Positions 41,210 through 51,371 of a stretch of DNA of 64,000 nucleotides are shown one piece after another. The stretch comes from Streptomyces sp. NBC_01465 (GTDB lineage: Bacteria; Actinomycetota; Actinomycetes; Streptomycetales; Streptomycetaceae). The stretch covers positions 3,720,001 through 3,784,000 of the forward strand of contig NZ_CP109467.1 of assembly GCF_036227325.1 (NCBI RefSeq), given 5' to 3'. The notes under the pieces are model-generated. The model was not told where the DNA came from and searched no databases. It saw nothing but the letters and a program-made list of their open reading frames with translations. Position 1 is the stretch's first letter. Each line of letters begins with the position of its first letter. Position numbers and translations under genes: made by a program.

Positions 41210-44200
41210 CTAGCGCCGCCCCCGGCCCCCGCGTCCGCGCCCTTCGTCCTCGTCCCGGTCGCCCAGCAACTCGTCCGCCAGCGACGGCAGATCGTCCAGC
41301 GGGGTCTCCTCCGCCCAGTCGGACCGCGGCCGCGGCCTGCTCGGGTCGACCTTGGGGATCTCGCGGGTGCGTTCGTTCGCGCTCTCCGGCGCGGACTGCG
41401 CGGACCCCGCCTCGTCACGGAAAAAGCCGGGCGGCACCCGGTCCTCCCGTACGGGCGGAAGCACCGCGGTCTCCTCCGCGTCCGGGACCTTCGGGATCAC
41501 CGCGGTCTCGTCGGCGTCCGGGACCCGCGGCATGACCGTGGTCTCCTCCGAGTCCTCCGCAGGAGCGGGAGCAGGACTCCGCACCGGCTGCGTGATCTCG
41601 TTCGCCCCGACGACCGGCGTCTCGACCGTCGTCTCGGCATCCGAAGCCTCCGCAGCCGCGGCAGCACCCTCCGCCGCCGAACTCTGCGCAGCCGCAGCCG
41701 CGGCGACCGAAGCCGACTCCGCGAGCCGCCTCGCCTCCTCGGCCCGCAGCAGCGCCTCCTCCGCCTTGCGCTGCTTCTCGCGGCGGCGTTCGTCCGCCTC
41801 CGCGCGCAGCCGGTCCTCTTCTTCCTTCTGCCGGCGCAGCCGCTCCTGCTCCGCGGCGCGAGCCCGCTCCTCGGCCTCCCGGCGTACCCGCTCCTCCTCG
41901 GCGAGACGGCGCGCCTCCTCGGCCCGGAGCCTGGCCTCCTCGGCCTGGCGCTCCTCCTCGCGGCGGCGCGCCTCCTCCAGCTCGATGCGCTTGCGCTCCT
42001 CCTCCTCGGCGCGGAGCTTCTCCAGCTGGGCCTGGCGCTCGCGCTCGAGCCGCTCCTCCTCCGCCTTGCGCGCGGCCTCCTCCTCGGCGAGGCGCTTGGC
42101 CTCGGCCTCGGCAGCCCTGCGTGCGTCCTCCTTGGCCTTGACCTCGGCCTCGGAGAGCGGAAGGAGCTGGTCGAGTCGGTGCCGTACGACAGTCGTGATC
42201 GACTCCGGCTCCTGCCCGGCGTCCACCACCAGATAACGCCCCGCGTCAGCAGCGGCCAAGGTCAGGAAGCCGGTCCGCACCCGCTGGTGGAACTCCATCG
42301 GCTCCGACTCGAGCCGGTCCGGCGCCTCCGTGAAGCGCTCGCGCGCGGTCTCGGGCGAGACGTCGAGCAGCACCGTCAGATGCGGTACGAGACCGTGGGT
42401 CGCCCAGCGGTTGATGCGGGCGATCTCGGTCGGGGAGAGGTCCCGGCCCGCGCCCTGATAGGCCACGGACGAGTCGATGTAGCGGTCGGTGATGACGATC
42501 GCGCCGCGCTCCAGGGCGGGCCGTACGACCGAATCGACGTGCTCCGCACGGTCGGCGGCGTACAACAGCGCCTCCGCACGATTCGACAGACCCGCGCTCG
42601 ACACATCCAGCAGGATCGACCGCAGCCGCTTCCCGATCGGCGTCGCACCCGGCTCCCGCGTCACGACGACCTCGTGACCCTTGGCGCGGATCCACTCCGC
42701 GAGCGCCTCGACCTGCGTGGACTTGCCGGCGCCGTCGCCGCCCTCCAGGGCGATGAAGAAGCCGGTGGCCGACTGGGCCAGCGCCGGGTCGTCGCCGCCG
42801 GTGAGCGCGTCGCGCAGATCGCGGCGGAGCGGGACGCCGGAGCGGTCGTCGGTCTTGGCGAGTACGAGGGCTGCGACCGGCAGCAGCAGTGCGCCGACCA
42901 GCATCAGCGTGAACGCGGCCCCGCCGTGGGCGAAGACGAACGTGCCGTTGCCGAGGTGGTGCGGGCCGATCGCGCCGGCCAGCAGCGGGGCGACGATCGC
43001 GCCGAGCGCGACGGCGACCCGTACGACGGCCTGGAGGTGCTCGGTGGTCCGCGCGCGGCGGAACTCCTCGGTCTCCAGGTCGATCAGCGTGTGCGCGGTG
43101 GCGGCGGCGACTCCGGCCGAGTAACCGGCGAGCGTCCCGATGAGCAGGACGGTCGCCAGGTCGGGGACGAGGCCCATGGCGAGCAGTGCGACACCGGTGA
43201 GCGCGATGGCGATGGCGAGGAGCCGTCGGCGCGAAAGCGCGGGCAGCACAGCAGCCGCACTACGAATCCCGACACCCACGCCGCCGGTCAGCACCAGGAT
43301 CAGCAGCGAGAAGGCGACAGGCCCGCCGTGCAGATCGATGGCGTGCAGAACCGAAACAGCAGCGGCGGAAGCAATGGCTCCGGCGACAGCGGCACCCGCC
43401 AGCACAAGCAGCGGGGTCGCCCCGGTGCGCCCGTTGTCGGGACCGCTCCCGGCCGACGGCCGACGCAGGCCCTCCAGCGGGGAGCGCGGCCGGGGCGTCT
43501 GACCGCCGGGCAGCTCCAGGAAGTACAGCGTCGATACGGAGGCGCCGAAGAGCCCCGCGGCGACGTACGACCCGAGCGCGGCCTGGTGCAGCGAGAACCA
43601 GTCGATCCCGGTCCCGAGCAGCCGCCCGATCAGCGTCGCGACGAGAAGCGCGGCGGCGGCGAGGGGGATCGCCGCGAAGGCCGTACGGAGAGACAGCCGG
43701 CGCAGGGCGTCCAGGTGGTCGGGCAGCGGGCGCACGGCGGCGCCCTCGATGGGCGGGGCCGGGAGCAGGGCGGGTGCCGCACTCTCCTTGGCCACGGTCC
43801 AGAAGCGTTCGGCGACTCCGCCGAGGAAGACGGTGACCAGGAGGAAGGCGAGGGCCCTGTCCGGGGTCCAGTCGATCCACAGCGGTGCGACGACGAGCAG
43901 CGCGAGCCGGAGCCCGTCGGCGCCGATCATGGTCCAGCGCCGGTCCAGCGGCCCACCGGGCGCGGTCAGCGCGGACACGGGCCCGAGCAACACCGCCCCG
44001 AAGAGCAGCGTGGCCAGCACGCGGGCGCCGAAGACGGCGGTGACGGCGAGGGCGACACCGCGGTATCCGCCCCCGAATGATCCTTGCGTGATGGCCGCCT
44101 GCAACGACAGCAGCAGAAGCACGAGGAGGGCGAGTGCATCGCCGGTTGCACCGACGAGATGCGCGCTCCACAACCGCCTGAGCGGGGGGAAACGCAGCAA

Positions 44201-44284
44201 TGCCCGTACGGCGCGCTCGCGTGAGTCTGCGGCTAGTTCGTCGGAGTTGGGGCTCACGACCGTTGGCTGCTCGGCTCGCGTCAT
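41210..44284 (-). CDS. tmk: MFS-type transporter fused to thymidylate kinase with coiled-coil tail
   Basis: The 1024-residue product has three parts. Residues about 25-490 form some 12 membrane helices of MFS type. Residues about 505-715 form dTMP kinase: FFIALEGGDGAGKSTQ (P-loop), VVVTREPGATPIGKRL (DR/E motif) and ITDRYIDSSVAYQGAGR. Residues about 720-870 are a long Glu/Arg/Ala coiled coil, followed by an acidic, Pro-rich tail. dTMP kinase makes dTDP and is essential; no other tmk is seen here. The fusion is typical of streptomycetes, and why the kinase is membrane-anchored is unknown. The tail may bind partners. Confidence 0.92.
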   Translation of the reverse strand: MTRAEQPTVVSPNSDELAADSRERAVRALLRFPPLRRLWSAHLVGATGDALALLVLLLLSLQAAITQGSFGGGYRGVALAVTAVFGARVLATLLFGAVLLGPVSALTAPGGPLDRRWTMIGADGLRLALLVVAPLWIDWTPDRALAFLLVTVFLGGVAERFWTVAKESAAPALLPAPPIEGAAVRPLPDHLDALRRLSLRTAFAAIPLAAAALLVATLIGRLLGTGIDWFSLHQAALGSYVAAGLFGASVSTLYFLELPGGQTPRPRSPLEGLRRPSAGSGPDNGRTGATPLLVLAGAAVAGAIASAAAVSVLHAIDLHGGPVAFSLLILVLTGGVGVGIRSAAAVLPALSRRRLLAIAIALTGVALLAMGLVPDLATVLLIGTLAGYSAGVAAATAHTLIDLETEEFRRARTTEHLQAVVRVAVALGAIVAPLLAGAIGPHHLGNGTFVFAHGGAAFTLMLVGALLLPVAALVLAKTDDRSGVPLRRDLRDALTGGDDPALAQSATGFFIALEGGDGAGKSTQVEALAEWIRAKGHEVVVTREPGATPIGKRLRSILLDVSSAGLSNRAEALLYAADRAEHVDSVVRPALERGAIVITDRYIDSSVAYQGAGRDLSPTEIARINRWATHGLVPHLTVLLDVSPETARERFTEAPDRLESEPMEFHQRVRTGFLTLAAADAGRYLVVDAGQEPESITTVVRHRLDQLLPLSEAEVKAKEDARRAAEAEAKRLAEEEAARKAEEERLERERQAQLEKLRAEEEERKRIELEEARRREEERQAEEARLRAEEARRLAEEERVRREAEERARAAEQERLRRQKEEEDRLRAEADERRREKQRKAEEALLRAEEARRLAESASVAAAAAAQSSAAEGAAAAAEASDAETTVETPVVGANEITQPVRSPAPAPAEDSEETTVMPRVPDADETAVIPKVPDAEETAVLPPVREDRVPPGFFRDEAGSAQSAPESANERTREIPKVDPSRPRPRSDWAEETPLDDLPSLADELLGDRDEDEGRGRGGRGRR

Positions 44285-44352
44285 CCGCCCAGCCTATCCG
44301 GAGCGGACAACTCCCCGTGGGCCGCACCCGAACAACTGTCCTGCCACATCAA

Positions 44353-44417
44353 GCCGTCCGGCGATTGAGGACCGGGGGTCCGGGGGCAGAGCCCCCGAAC
44401 TGGGGGCCCCGCCCGAC
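44353..44417. terminator. Hairpin repeat downstream of topA
   Basis: CGGGGGC-AGA-GCCCCCG (44381-44397) with flanking GGGTCC and GGGCCCC, in the spacer between topA and the tmk fusion. It is a copy of the dispersed repeat seen at 41.1 kb and probably ends topA transcription. Confidence 0.55.
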
Positions 44418-44447
44418 CCCGGCCTCTACCGGAACGTGACGTACGCC

Positions 44448-47285
44448 CTACTCGTCAACCCCGGTCGCCGCCTTCGCGGTCGCCTTCTTCGCCGGAGCCT
44501 TCTTCGCAGCGGTGGTCTTCTTCGCCGCAGTCTTCTTGGCAGCCGTACCCGAAGCCGTCTTCTTCGCCGCGGCCTTCTTGGCAGGGGCCTTCTTCGCCGG
44601 CGCCTTCTTGGCCGCCGTCTTCTTCTTCACCGGCCCCTTGGCCCGCTTCTCGGCCAGCAGCTCGTAACCGCGCTCGGGCGTGATCTCCTCGACGCTGTCC
44701 CCGGTCCGCAGGGTGGCGTTGGTCTCGCCGTCGGTGACGTACGCACCGAAGCGCCCGTCCTTCACGACGACCGGCGCCCCGCTCACGGGGTCGGTGCCCA
44801 GCTCCTTCAGCGGGGGCTTGGCCGCGGCCCGGCCCCGCTGCTTGGGCTGCGCGTAGATCGCCAGCGCCTCTTCGAGCGTGATCGAGAAGAGCTGGTCCTC
44901 CTCGGTCAGCGACCGCGAGTCCGTGCCCTTCTTCAGATACGGGCCGTACCGCCCGTTCTGCGCGGTGATCTCGACACCTTCCGCGTCGACGCCCACCACG
45001 CGCGGCAGCGACATCAGCTTCAGCGCATCGTCCAGCGTCACCGTGTCGAGCGTCATCGACTTGAACAGCGACGCCGTCCGCGGCTTGACCGCGTTCTTCC
45101 CGGTCTTGGGCGTGCCCTCGGGCAGCACCTCGGTCACATACGGCCCGTACCGGCCGTCCTTCGCCACGATCTGGTTCCCGGAGACCGGGTCCGCGCCCAG
45201 CTCGAAGTCACCGCTCGGCTTGGCGAGCAGTTCCTCCGCGTACTCGACGGTCAGCTCGTCGGGCGCCATGTCGTCGGGCACATCGGCGCGCTGATGGTTC
45301 TCGGAGTCCTTCTCGCCGCGCTCGATGTACGGGCCGTAGCGCCCGACCCGCAGCACGATCCCGTCGCCCACGGGGAACGAGGAGATCTCCCGGGCGTCGA
45401 TCGCACCCAGGTCGGTGACGAGCTCCTTGAGCCCGCCGAGGTGGTCCCCGTCACCGTTGCCGGCGGCCGAAGCAGCGCCCGCGCCCTCGTCGCCCTCGCC
45501 GAAGTAGAAACGCTTCAGCCACGGCACCGCCTGGGCCTCGCCCTGCGCGATGCGGTCGAGGTCGTCCTCCATCTTGGCGGTGAAGTCGTAGTCGACGAGC
45601 CGTCCGAAGTGCGTCTCGAGCAGATTGACCACGGCGAAGCTCAGGAAGGACGGCACGAGCGCCGTGCCCTTCTTGAACACATACCCGCGATCAAGAATCG
45701 TCCCGATGATCGAGGCGTACGTCGAAGGACGCCCGATCTCGCGCTCTTCGAGCTCCTTGACGAGCGAGGCCTCCGTGTAGCGGGCCGGCGGCTTCGTCGC
45801 GTGCCCGTCCACCGAGATCTCCTCGGCCGACAGCGCGTCGCCCTCCGCGACCTGCGGGAGGCGCCGCTCGCGGTCGTCGAGCTCCGCGTTCGGGTCGTCG
45901 GCGCCTTCCACGTACGCCTTCATGAAGCCGTGGAAGGTGATCGTCTTGCCGGATGCGGAGAACTCGGCGACCCGGCCGTCGTTCGAGGTGCCCGCGATCT
46001 TCACGGTGACGGAGTTGCCGACGGCGTCCTTCATCTGGGAGGCGACGGTCCGCTTCCAGATGAGCTCGTACAGCCGGAACTGGTCGCCGCTGAGGCCGGT
46101 CTCGGCCGGGGTGCGGAAGCGGTCGCCCGAGGGACGGATCGCCTCGTGCGCCTCCTGCGCGTTCTTGACCTTCCCGGCGTACGTACGCGGCTTGTCCGGG
46201 AGGTAGTCGGCGCCGTAGAGCTGCGTGACCTGCGCACGGGCCGCCGTGATCGCGGTCTCGGAGAGCGTCGTGGAGTCCGTACGCATATAGGTGATGAAGC
46301 CGTTCTCGTACAGCTTCTGCGCCACCTGCATGGTCGCCTTCGCCCCGAAGCCCAGCTTGCGGGAGGCCTCCTGCTGGAGCGTCGTCGTACGGAAGGGGGC
46401 GTACGGCGAGCGGCGGTACGGCTTGGACTCGACCGAGCGCACCGCGAACGCGGTGTCGGCCAGCGCGGCGGCCAGGGCCCGCGCATTGGCCTCGTCCAGG
46501 TGCAGGACGTCGGACTTGAGCTGCCCTGTTGAGTTGAAGTCGCGACCCTGCGCCACCCGGCGCCCGTCGACACTGTTCAGCCGGGCCAGCAGGGTCGACG
46601 GGTCGGAGGCGTCGCCCTTGCGGCCGGTGGAGAACGTACCGGTCAGGTCCCAGTACTCAGCAGAACGAAAAGCGATGCGCTCGCGTTCCCGCTCGACGAC
46701 AAGTCGTGTGGCGACGGACTGGACACGGCCGGCGGACAGCCGCGGCATGACCTTCTTCCACAGGACCGGCGAGACCTCGTAGCCGTAGAGACGGTCGAGG
46801 ATGCGGCGGGTCTCCTGGGCGTCGACCATGCGCGTGTTCAGCTCGCGCGGGTTGGCGACGGCGGCCCGGATCGCGTCCTTGGTGATCTCGTGGAAGACCA
46901 TCCGGTGGACCGGGACCTTGGGCTTCAGGACTTCCTGCAGGTGCCACGCGATGGCTTCGCCCTCGCGGTCCTCATCGGTGGCGAGGAAGAGTTCGTCGGA
47001 CTCGGCCAGCAGCTCCTTGAGCTTCCTGACCTGCGCCTTCTTGTCTGCGTTGACGACGTAGATGGGCTGGAAGTCGTTCTCGACATCCACGCCGAGGCGG
47101 CGCACCTCGCCGGTGTACTTGTCGGGTACCTCGGCGGCGCCGTTCGGGAGGTCGCGGATGTGCCCGACGCTCGCCTCGACGATGTAACCCGGGCCGAGAT
47201 AGCCCTTGATCGTCTTCGCCTTGGCGGGCGACTCGACAATGACGAGTCGGCGGCCGCCGTGTGCGGTCTCGCTGGTCGGGGACAA
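44448..47285 (-). CDS. topA: DNA topoisomerase I
   Basis: TTG 47283-47285 gives 945 residues. The TOPRIM domain starts at LVIVESPAKAKTIKGYL with the DEDREGEAIAWHL metal motif. The active-site Tyr lies in FITYMRTDSTTLS. Four C-terminal topoisomerase repeats contain GRYGPY or GRFGAY motifs. The tail of about 60 residues is Lys/Ala-rich (KKTAAKKAPAKKAP), as in other actinobacterial TopA proteins, where it aids processivity and nucleoid binding. It relaxes negative supercoils and is essential in Streptomyces. The start has only a weak purine-rich site. Confidence 0.96.
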   Translation of the reverse strand: MSPTSETAHGGRRLVIVESPAKAKTIKGYLGPGYIVEASVGHIRDLPNGAAEVPDKYTGEVRRLGVDVENDFQPIYVVNADKKAQVRKLKELLAESDELFLATDEDREGEAIAWHLQEVLKPKVPVHRMVFHEITKDAIRAAVANPRELNTRMVDAQETRRILDRLYGYEVSPVLWKKVMPRLSAGRVQSVATRLVVERERERIAFRSAEYWDLTGTFSTGRKGDASDPSTLLARLNSVDGRRVAQGRDFNSTGQLKSDVLHLDEANARALAAALADTAFAVRSVESKPYRRSPYAPFRTTTLQQEASRKLGFGAKATMQVAQKLYENGFITYMRTDSTTLSETAITAARAQVTQLYGADYLPDKPRTYAGKVKNAQEAHEAIRPSGDRFRTPAETGLSGDQFRLYELIWKRTVASQMKDAVGNSVTVKIAGTSNDGRVAEFSASGKTITFHGFMKAYVEGADDPNAELDDRERRLPQVAEGDALSAEEISVDGHATKPPARYTEASLVKELEEREIGRPSTYASIIGTILDRGYVFKKGTALVPSFLSFAVVNLLETHFGRLVDYDFTAKMEDDLDRIAQGEAQAVPWLKRFYFGEGDEGAGAASAAGNGDGDHLGGLKELVTDLGAIDAREISSFPVGDGIVLRVGRYGPYIERGEKDSENHQRADVPDDMAPDELTVEYAEELLAKPSGDFELGADPVSGNQIVAKDGRYGPYVTEVLPEGTPKTGKNAVKPRTASLFKSMTLDTVTLDDALKLMSLPRVVGVDAEGVEITAQNGRYGPYLKKGTDSRSLTEEDQLFSITLEEALAIYAQPKQRGRAAAKPPLKELGTDPVSGAPVVVKDGRFGAYVTDGETNATLRTGDSVEEITPERGYELLAEKRAKGPVKKKTAAKKAPAKKAPAKKAAAKKTASGTAAKKTAAKKTTAAKKAPAKKATAKAATGVDE

Positions 47286-47499
47286 CGTGGCTCTTCTCTC
47301 CGGTCGGCACTGTGCGGTCAGTCGTGCGGTGACGCTGCGGAGTGTGACGGTACAACCCGCCCCCGTGTCAAACGGCTAAAGCCCGCAACGGCCACTCGAA
47401 CGGTAACCCGACTACCGACAATTCCGCCGCCCGGACCGATTCACTGCCTCAGGTGACACCCCGTGCCCGCAGTATCGACGCTCCGGAGAGGCCTTTGTC

Positions 47500-47697
47500 T
47501 CAGATCCGGGCGAAGCACCACACTCCGAGGGCGAGAAAGGCCACGCCGAAGAGCGCGGCGAGCACGGCGGAGGCCGTGGGGCTCACTCCGTGCGCGACCG
47601 GCGCACGGTGCAGGGTGCGCGCCCCCGTCCACAGCAGCAGTGCGCCGCCGAACAGCACGAACACCGTCCCCGCGAAGATCGCTGGCGTGCTCTCCAT
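47500..47697 (-). CDS. Small two-helix membrane protein
   Basis: ATG 47695-47697 gives 65 residues with two membrane segments (AIFAGTVFVLFGGALLLW and ASAVLAALFGVAFLALGVWCF). No family is recognised. It lies alone between topA and the kinase gene, on the minus strand. Confidence 0.6.
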   Translation of the reverse strand: MESTPAIFAGTVFVLFGGALLLWTGARTLHRAPVAHGVSPTASAVLAALFGVAFLALGVWCFARI

Positions 47698-47858
47698 GAC
47701 ACTTCCCACCCCATCCTTCCCGACCCCGTGTACCCAGGAACGCGACGCTGGCAGCCCCCGGACGCGCCAGGGACACGACAAGGCGTCGACGGTGCGAACT
47801 ACGGGTGAACGCCGGAAGCGGGCGCACGCCCACGTGCCGTACGCCACTCACCCCCGAC

Positions 47859-49643
47859 TCACCCCTGCGCCTGCGCGACCGTCCCCGCCGCGTCCTTGCC
47901 GTCCGCCCTGGCGACCGTGCAGATCACCTTGGTGAATCCGGCGTTCCAGTCGTTCTCCGACGGCAGCCAGCCGAGCATCACCTTGTCCGCCCCGGGCGCC
48001 CAGCTCGATTCGTACGCGTTGCCGCAGAGCTTGGTGCCGCTGTCGACGGCCTTTTTGCGGCTCATGCCCTGCGGCGTCGGTATGGAGGCGACCACCTGCT
48101 CGGTGTGCGGTTTCGAGCAGTCCGTCAGAGGCGCCTCGTAGGTGTCGTCCTTCGGGATGTACCTCCAGCAGTCCCCCACGGACATCGCGCCCGCATCGGG
48201 AAGTGCCGCCACATCCTTGGCGGTCTGGGTCCTGCAGCGGTCGGCCCCCTCCCGGCCGGCGGTGGCGGCGTCGGGGAACTTCTCCACCGTCATCACCTGT
48301 CCGTCCGGCCAGGCCTCCGCGCAGTTCACCGCCCCCAGATTCGGCGTCCCCTTGAAGGCCTCGCCCGGCCAGACCGCGCTGACGCACTGCCCCGCCGTCG
48401 TCCCGTACGGAAAGACAGGACCCGTGGCGGACACCGAAGCCGACGCCGATGCCGAACCAGCCGCGCCGGTGGGCGACTTGCCCGCCTTCGCGTCCTTGTC
48501 GCCGTTCCCTCCTCCGCCGAGCGCGAGCGCCGTCCACACGCCCCCGCCGAGCGCCAGAACAACGGCAGCGACCACCGCCAGGACGATCATCTTCCGGCGT
48601 GCCGGACGAGGTGCTTCCGGCACCGTGACCGGCGCGCTGTACGGGTTCCAGCCGTCGTACGCCGCCTGGGGCGTCACCGCAGGCGGCAGCCCCTGCGGGG
48701 GCGTGCCCGCCGGGGTACTCGGACCGGGCAGCGGCACCCCCATCGGCGGCGCGGGCCCGAACCCCGCGACCGGCCCCTGCGCCACCCTCTCCAGCGCCCG
48801 CGCCGCCGCCTCGGGCGCCGTCCGCCGCACCGGGTCCTTGTTCAGCAGACCGTGCAGTACGGGGGCGAGTTCACCGGCGCGCACCAGCGGCGCGGGATCC
48901 TCCGTGAGCAGCGCGGTCAGGGTCGCGTACGCGTCCTCGCGGTCGTAGGCGCCGTGCCCCTCGACCGTCAGATACAGGGTCGCGCCGAGCGAGAACAGAT
49001 CGGCGGCGGGCGTCGGCGGCTCCCCGCGCGCCCGCTCCGGCGCCAGGAACCCCGGCGTGCCCAGGATCCCCGCGGTCGAAGTCAGCCTGGGCTCCCGGGA
49101 CTCGGGCTGCAGGGCGATCCCGTAGTCGGTCAGCAGGACCCGCCCGTACGGACTGCCCGACACATCGGGTGCCAGCAGAATATTGGCCGGTTTCACATCC
49201 CGGTGGAGGATCCCGATCCGGTGCCCGGCCATCAGCGCGTCGAGTACGGCGAGCCCGATCCTGGCCGTCTCGGCGGGCGGCAGCGGCCCTGACTGCCGTA
49301 CCAGCGCCTGCAGATCGATCGCCTCGGGCACGAACTCCATGACGATTCAGGGGAGTTCATCATGAACCACCACATCGTGGACGGTCGCGACATACGGATG
49401 CCCACGGAGCCGCGCCGCATGCCGGGCCTCGCTGCGCGCCCGCGCGATCCGCGAGGCCCGCTCGCCCGCGTCCATCACCCCGCCGCCCGGGACGGCGATC
49501 TCCTTGATGGAGACCTCGCACGCCAATTCCTGGTCGTACGCGAGCCAGACCCGTCCCATCCCGCCCGCGCCGAGCTTGCGCAGCAGCCGGTAGCGCCCGG
49601 CGACGATCCTGCCCTCGCCCCGATCCGGCGTCTCCCCCACCAT
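47859..49643 (-). pseudogene. Ser/Thr protein kinase interrupted by one in-frame TGA
   Basis: Reading from ATG 49641-49643 through TGA 49347-49349 gives one continuous frame of about 594 codons. Before the TGA lie the glycine loop GAGGMGRVW and the ATP-binding Lys (SIKEIAV). After it come HRDVKPANILL, a DYG in place of DFG, and the activation segment. A membrane helix (MIVLAVVAAVVLALGG) and a Cys-containing extracellular domain follow. The TGA replaces a position that is normally Trp (LP-W-IVMEF), so a single G-to-A change explains it. No other damage is seen. It could be a recent null allele, a sequencing error, or read-through. Confidence 0.8.
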
Positions 49644-49733
49644 GGCGCCTCCCCCGAGACAGCACTCCCCGCACCCTTAAGACGGTAGCCGCGAAGCCAC
49701 CCCCCACAGGACCCCTTTAACGGGCAAACCCGC

Positions 49734-51257
49734 TCACTCCACCCCCGCCCCTCCCACCGGCTCCAGGAAGCCCTCCTCCACCAGGAGCCTGATCGCCTGG
49801 GGCGTACGGTCCCTGAGTACGACCGGGTCCTCCTCCAGCAACTGCGCGATGGCGTCCAGAATCTGCCCGGCCGTCAGCGTCCCGTCGCACACCCCGGCGA
49901 ACCCGGCCCCGACCGAGTCCACCTTCGTCGCCCGCCGCATACCGCGGTTCTGACGGAGGATCACATGCTCCGGGTCCTCGGCCCCGGCCAGCCCGACCTG
50001 CTCCTGCACCACTTCCTCCACCAGCCGGAACCGGTCGGCCAGCAGCGCCGCATCGTCGTGCGCCCGCAGATACGCCTGCCGCGCGAAGTGCGCCCGTACG
50101 GCTTCGCCCAGCGGCTGCTCGACGGGGTGCGGCCACTCCTCCGTCACGATCGAGGGCCGCTCGGCCCCCGACTTGTAGAGCGTGATCCACCCGAAGCCCA
50201 CGGCCCGGGTCTTGCGCGCCTCGAACTCGTCGAGCCACGCCTCGTACCGCGCCGCGTACTCCGCGGGGTCCGTCCGGTGATCCCCGCTGTCCCGCAGCCA
50301 CAGCTCCGCGTACTGCGTGATGTCCTGCACCTCGCGCTGCACGATCCACGCATCGCACCCGCGCGGCACCCACGACCGCAGCCGCTCCTGCCACTCCTCG
50401 CCGTCCACGTGCTGCCAGTTGGCGAGGAACTGCGCGTAACCCCCCTCGTTCAACCGCTCCCCTGCCCCCTGAACGAGCGAGCGGCACAGATCGTCCCCGC
50501 CCATCCCGCCGTCCCGGTAGGTCAGCCGGGCCCCCGGCGAGATCACGAAGGGCGGGTTGGAGACGATCAGGTCGTACGTCTCGCCCTCGACCGGCTCGAA
50601 GAGCGAACCCACCCGCAGATCGGCCTCCCCGGCCCCCGACAGCGCCAGCGTGAGCCGGGTGAAGTCCAGTGCCCGCGGATTGAGGTCCGTGGCCGTCACG
50701 CTCGTCGCGTGCTGCGCGGCGTGCAGCGCCTGGATGCCGGACCCGGTGCCGAGGTCCAGGGCCGTCCCGACAGGCGTACGCACGGTGATTCCGGCGAGTG
50801 TGGTGGACGCCCCGCCGACCCCCAGCACAACCCCTTCGCCGTGCCCGCTCGCCCCGCCGGCCCCGCCGACCGCGCACCCCAGGTCGGAGACGATGAACCA
50901 GTCCTGCCCCTCGGGCCCGCCGTACGGCCGCACATCCACCGTCGCCCGTACGTCACCGCCACCGGCCCCCTCCCGTACGAGCCACCCCTCGTCGAGGCAG
51001 AGCTCCAGCGGAAGCGCGCCGGCGGCCCGCCCGGCCGCCACGGACTCCTGCAGCAGGAACAGGCGCACCAGCGTCTCGAGCGGACTGTCGCCACGCGTGG
51101 CCCGCAACGCGGGCACCGTCTCGCTGCGGGCCAGCGCGGCGTACGCGGGCGCGCCGAGCAGATCGAGCAGCCCGTCGGCGGTGAAGGCGGCCGCGAGCAG
51201 GGCCTCGCGCAGCTCGGAGGAACGGTCGGACGCGGGAAGACTGCTGGTCGTACTCAC
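49734..51257 (-). CDS. SAM-dependent methyltransferase with N5-Gln methyltransferase motif
   Basis: GTG 51255-51257 gives 507 residues. An N-terminal helical domain (about 1-150) precedes a methyltransferase core with ALDLGTGSGIQALHAAQ, then VTATDLNPRALDFTRL and the NPPF signature VSNPPFVISPGARL. NPPF/NPPY enzymes methylate Gln, Asn or bases. The C-terminal 180 residues include a DUF7059/winged-helix-like part. The conserved position between the kinase and hppA suggests a core function, but the substrate is not known. Confidence 0.85.
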   Translation of the reverse strand: MSTTSSLPASDRSSELREALLAAAFTADGLLDLLGAPAYAALARSETVPALRATRGDSPLETLVRLFLLQESVAAGRAAGALPLELCLDEGWLVREGAGGGDVRATVDVRPYGGPEGQDWFIVSDLGCAVGGAGGASGHGEGVVLGVGGASTTLAGITVRTPVGTALDLGTGSGIQALHAAQHATSVTATDLNPRALDFTRLTLALSGAGEADLRVGSLFEPVEGETYDLIVSNPPFVISPGARLTYRDGGMGGDDLCRSLVQGAGERLNEGGYAQFLANWQHVDGEEWQERLRSWVPRGCDAWIVQREVQDITQYAELWLRDSGDHRTDPAEYAARYEAWLDEFEARKTRAVGFGWITLYKSGAERPSIVTEEWPHPVEQPLGEAVRAHFARQAYLRAHDDAALLADRFRLVEEVVQEQVGLAGAEDPEHVILRQNRGMRRATKVDSVGAGFAGVCDGTLTAGQILDAIAQLLEEDPVVLRDRTPQAIRLLVEEGFLEPVGGAGVE

Positions 51258-51301
51258 CCGTCCATTGTGTCCGCCCGCACTGACAACCACCGACAGGAGC
51301 A

Positions 51302-51344
51302 GCACTGCGGCCCGGCACCCCCCATGGGTGCCGGGCCGCAGTGC
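51302..51344. terminator. Perfect 19-bp hairpin between methyltransferase and lipoprotein genes
   Basis: GCACTGCGGCCCGGCACCC pairs fully with its complement around a CCCAT loop. It lies 28 bp past the lipoprotein stop codon on the minus strand. There is no U-tract. Confidence 0.75.
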
Positions 51345-51371
51345 CGGTCGCAGAGACCTGAGCGAAAGCCG

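Noticed and set aside
42179..44080. 633-residue plus-strand open frame opposite tmk
   Set aside because: Antisense shadow with Arg/Gln/Gly-rich composition and no domain pattern.
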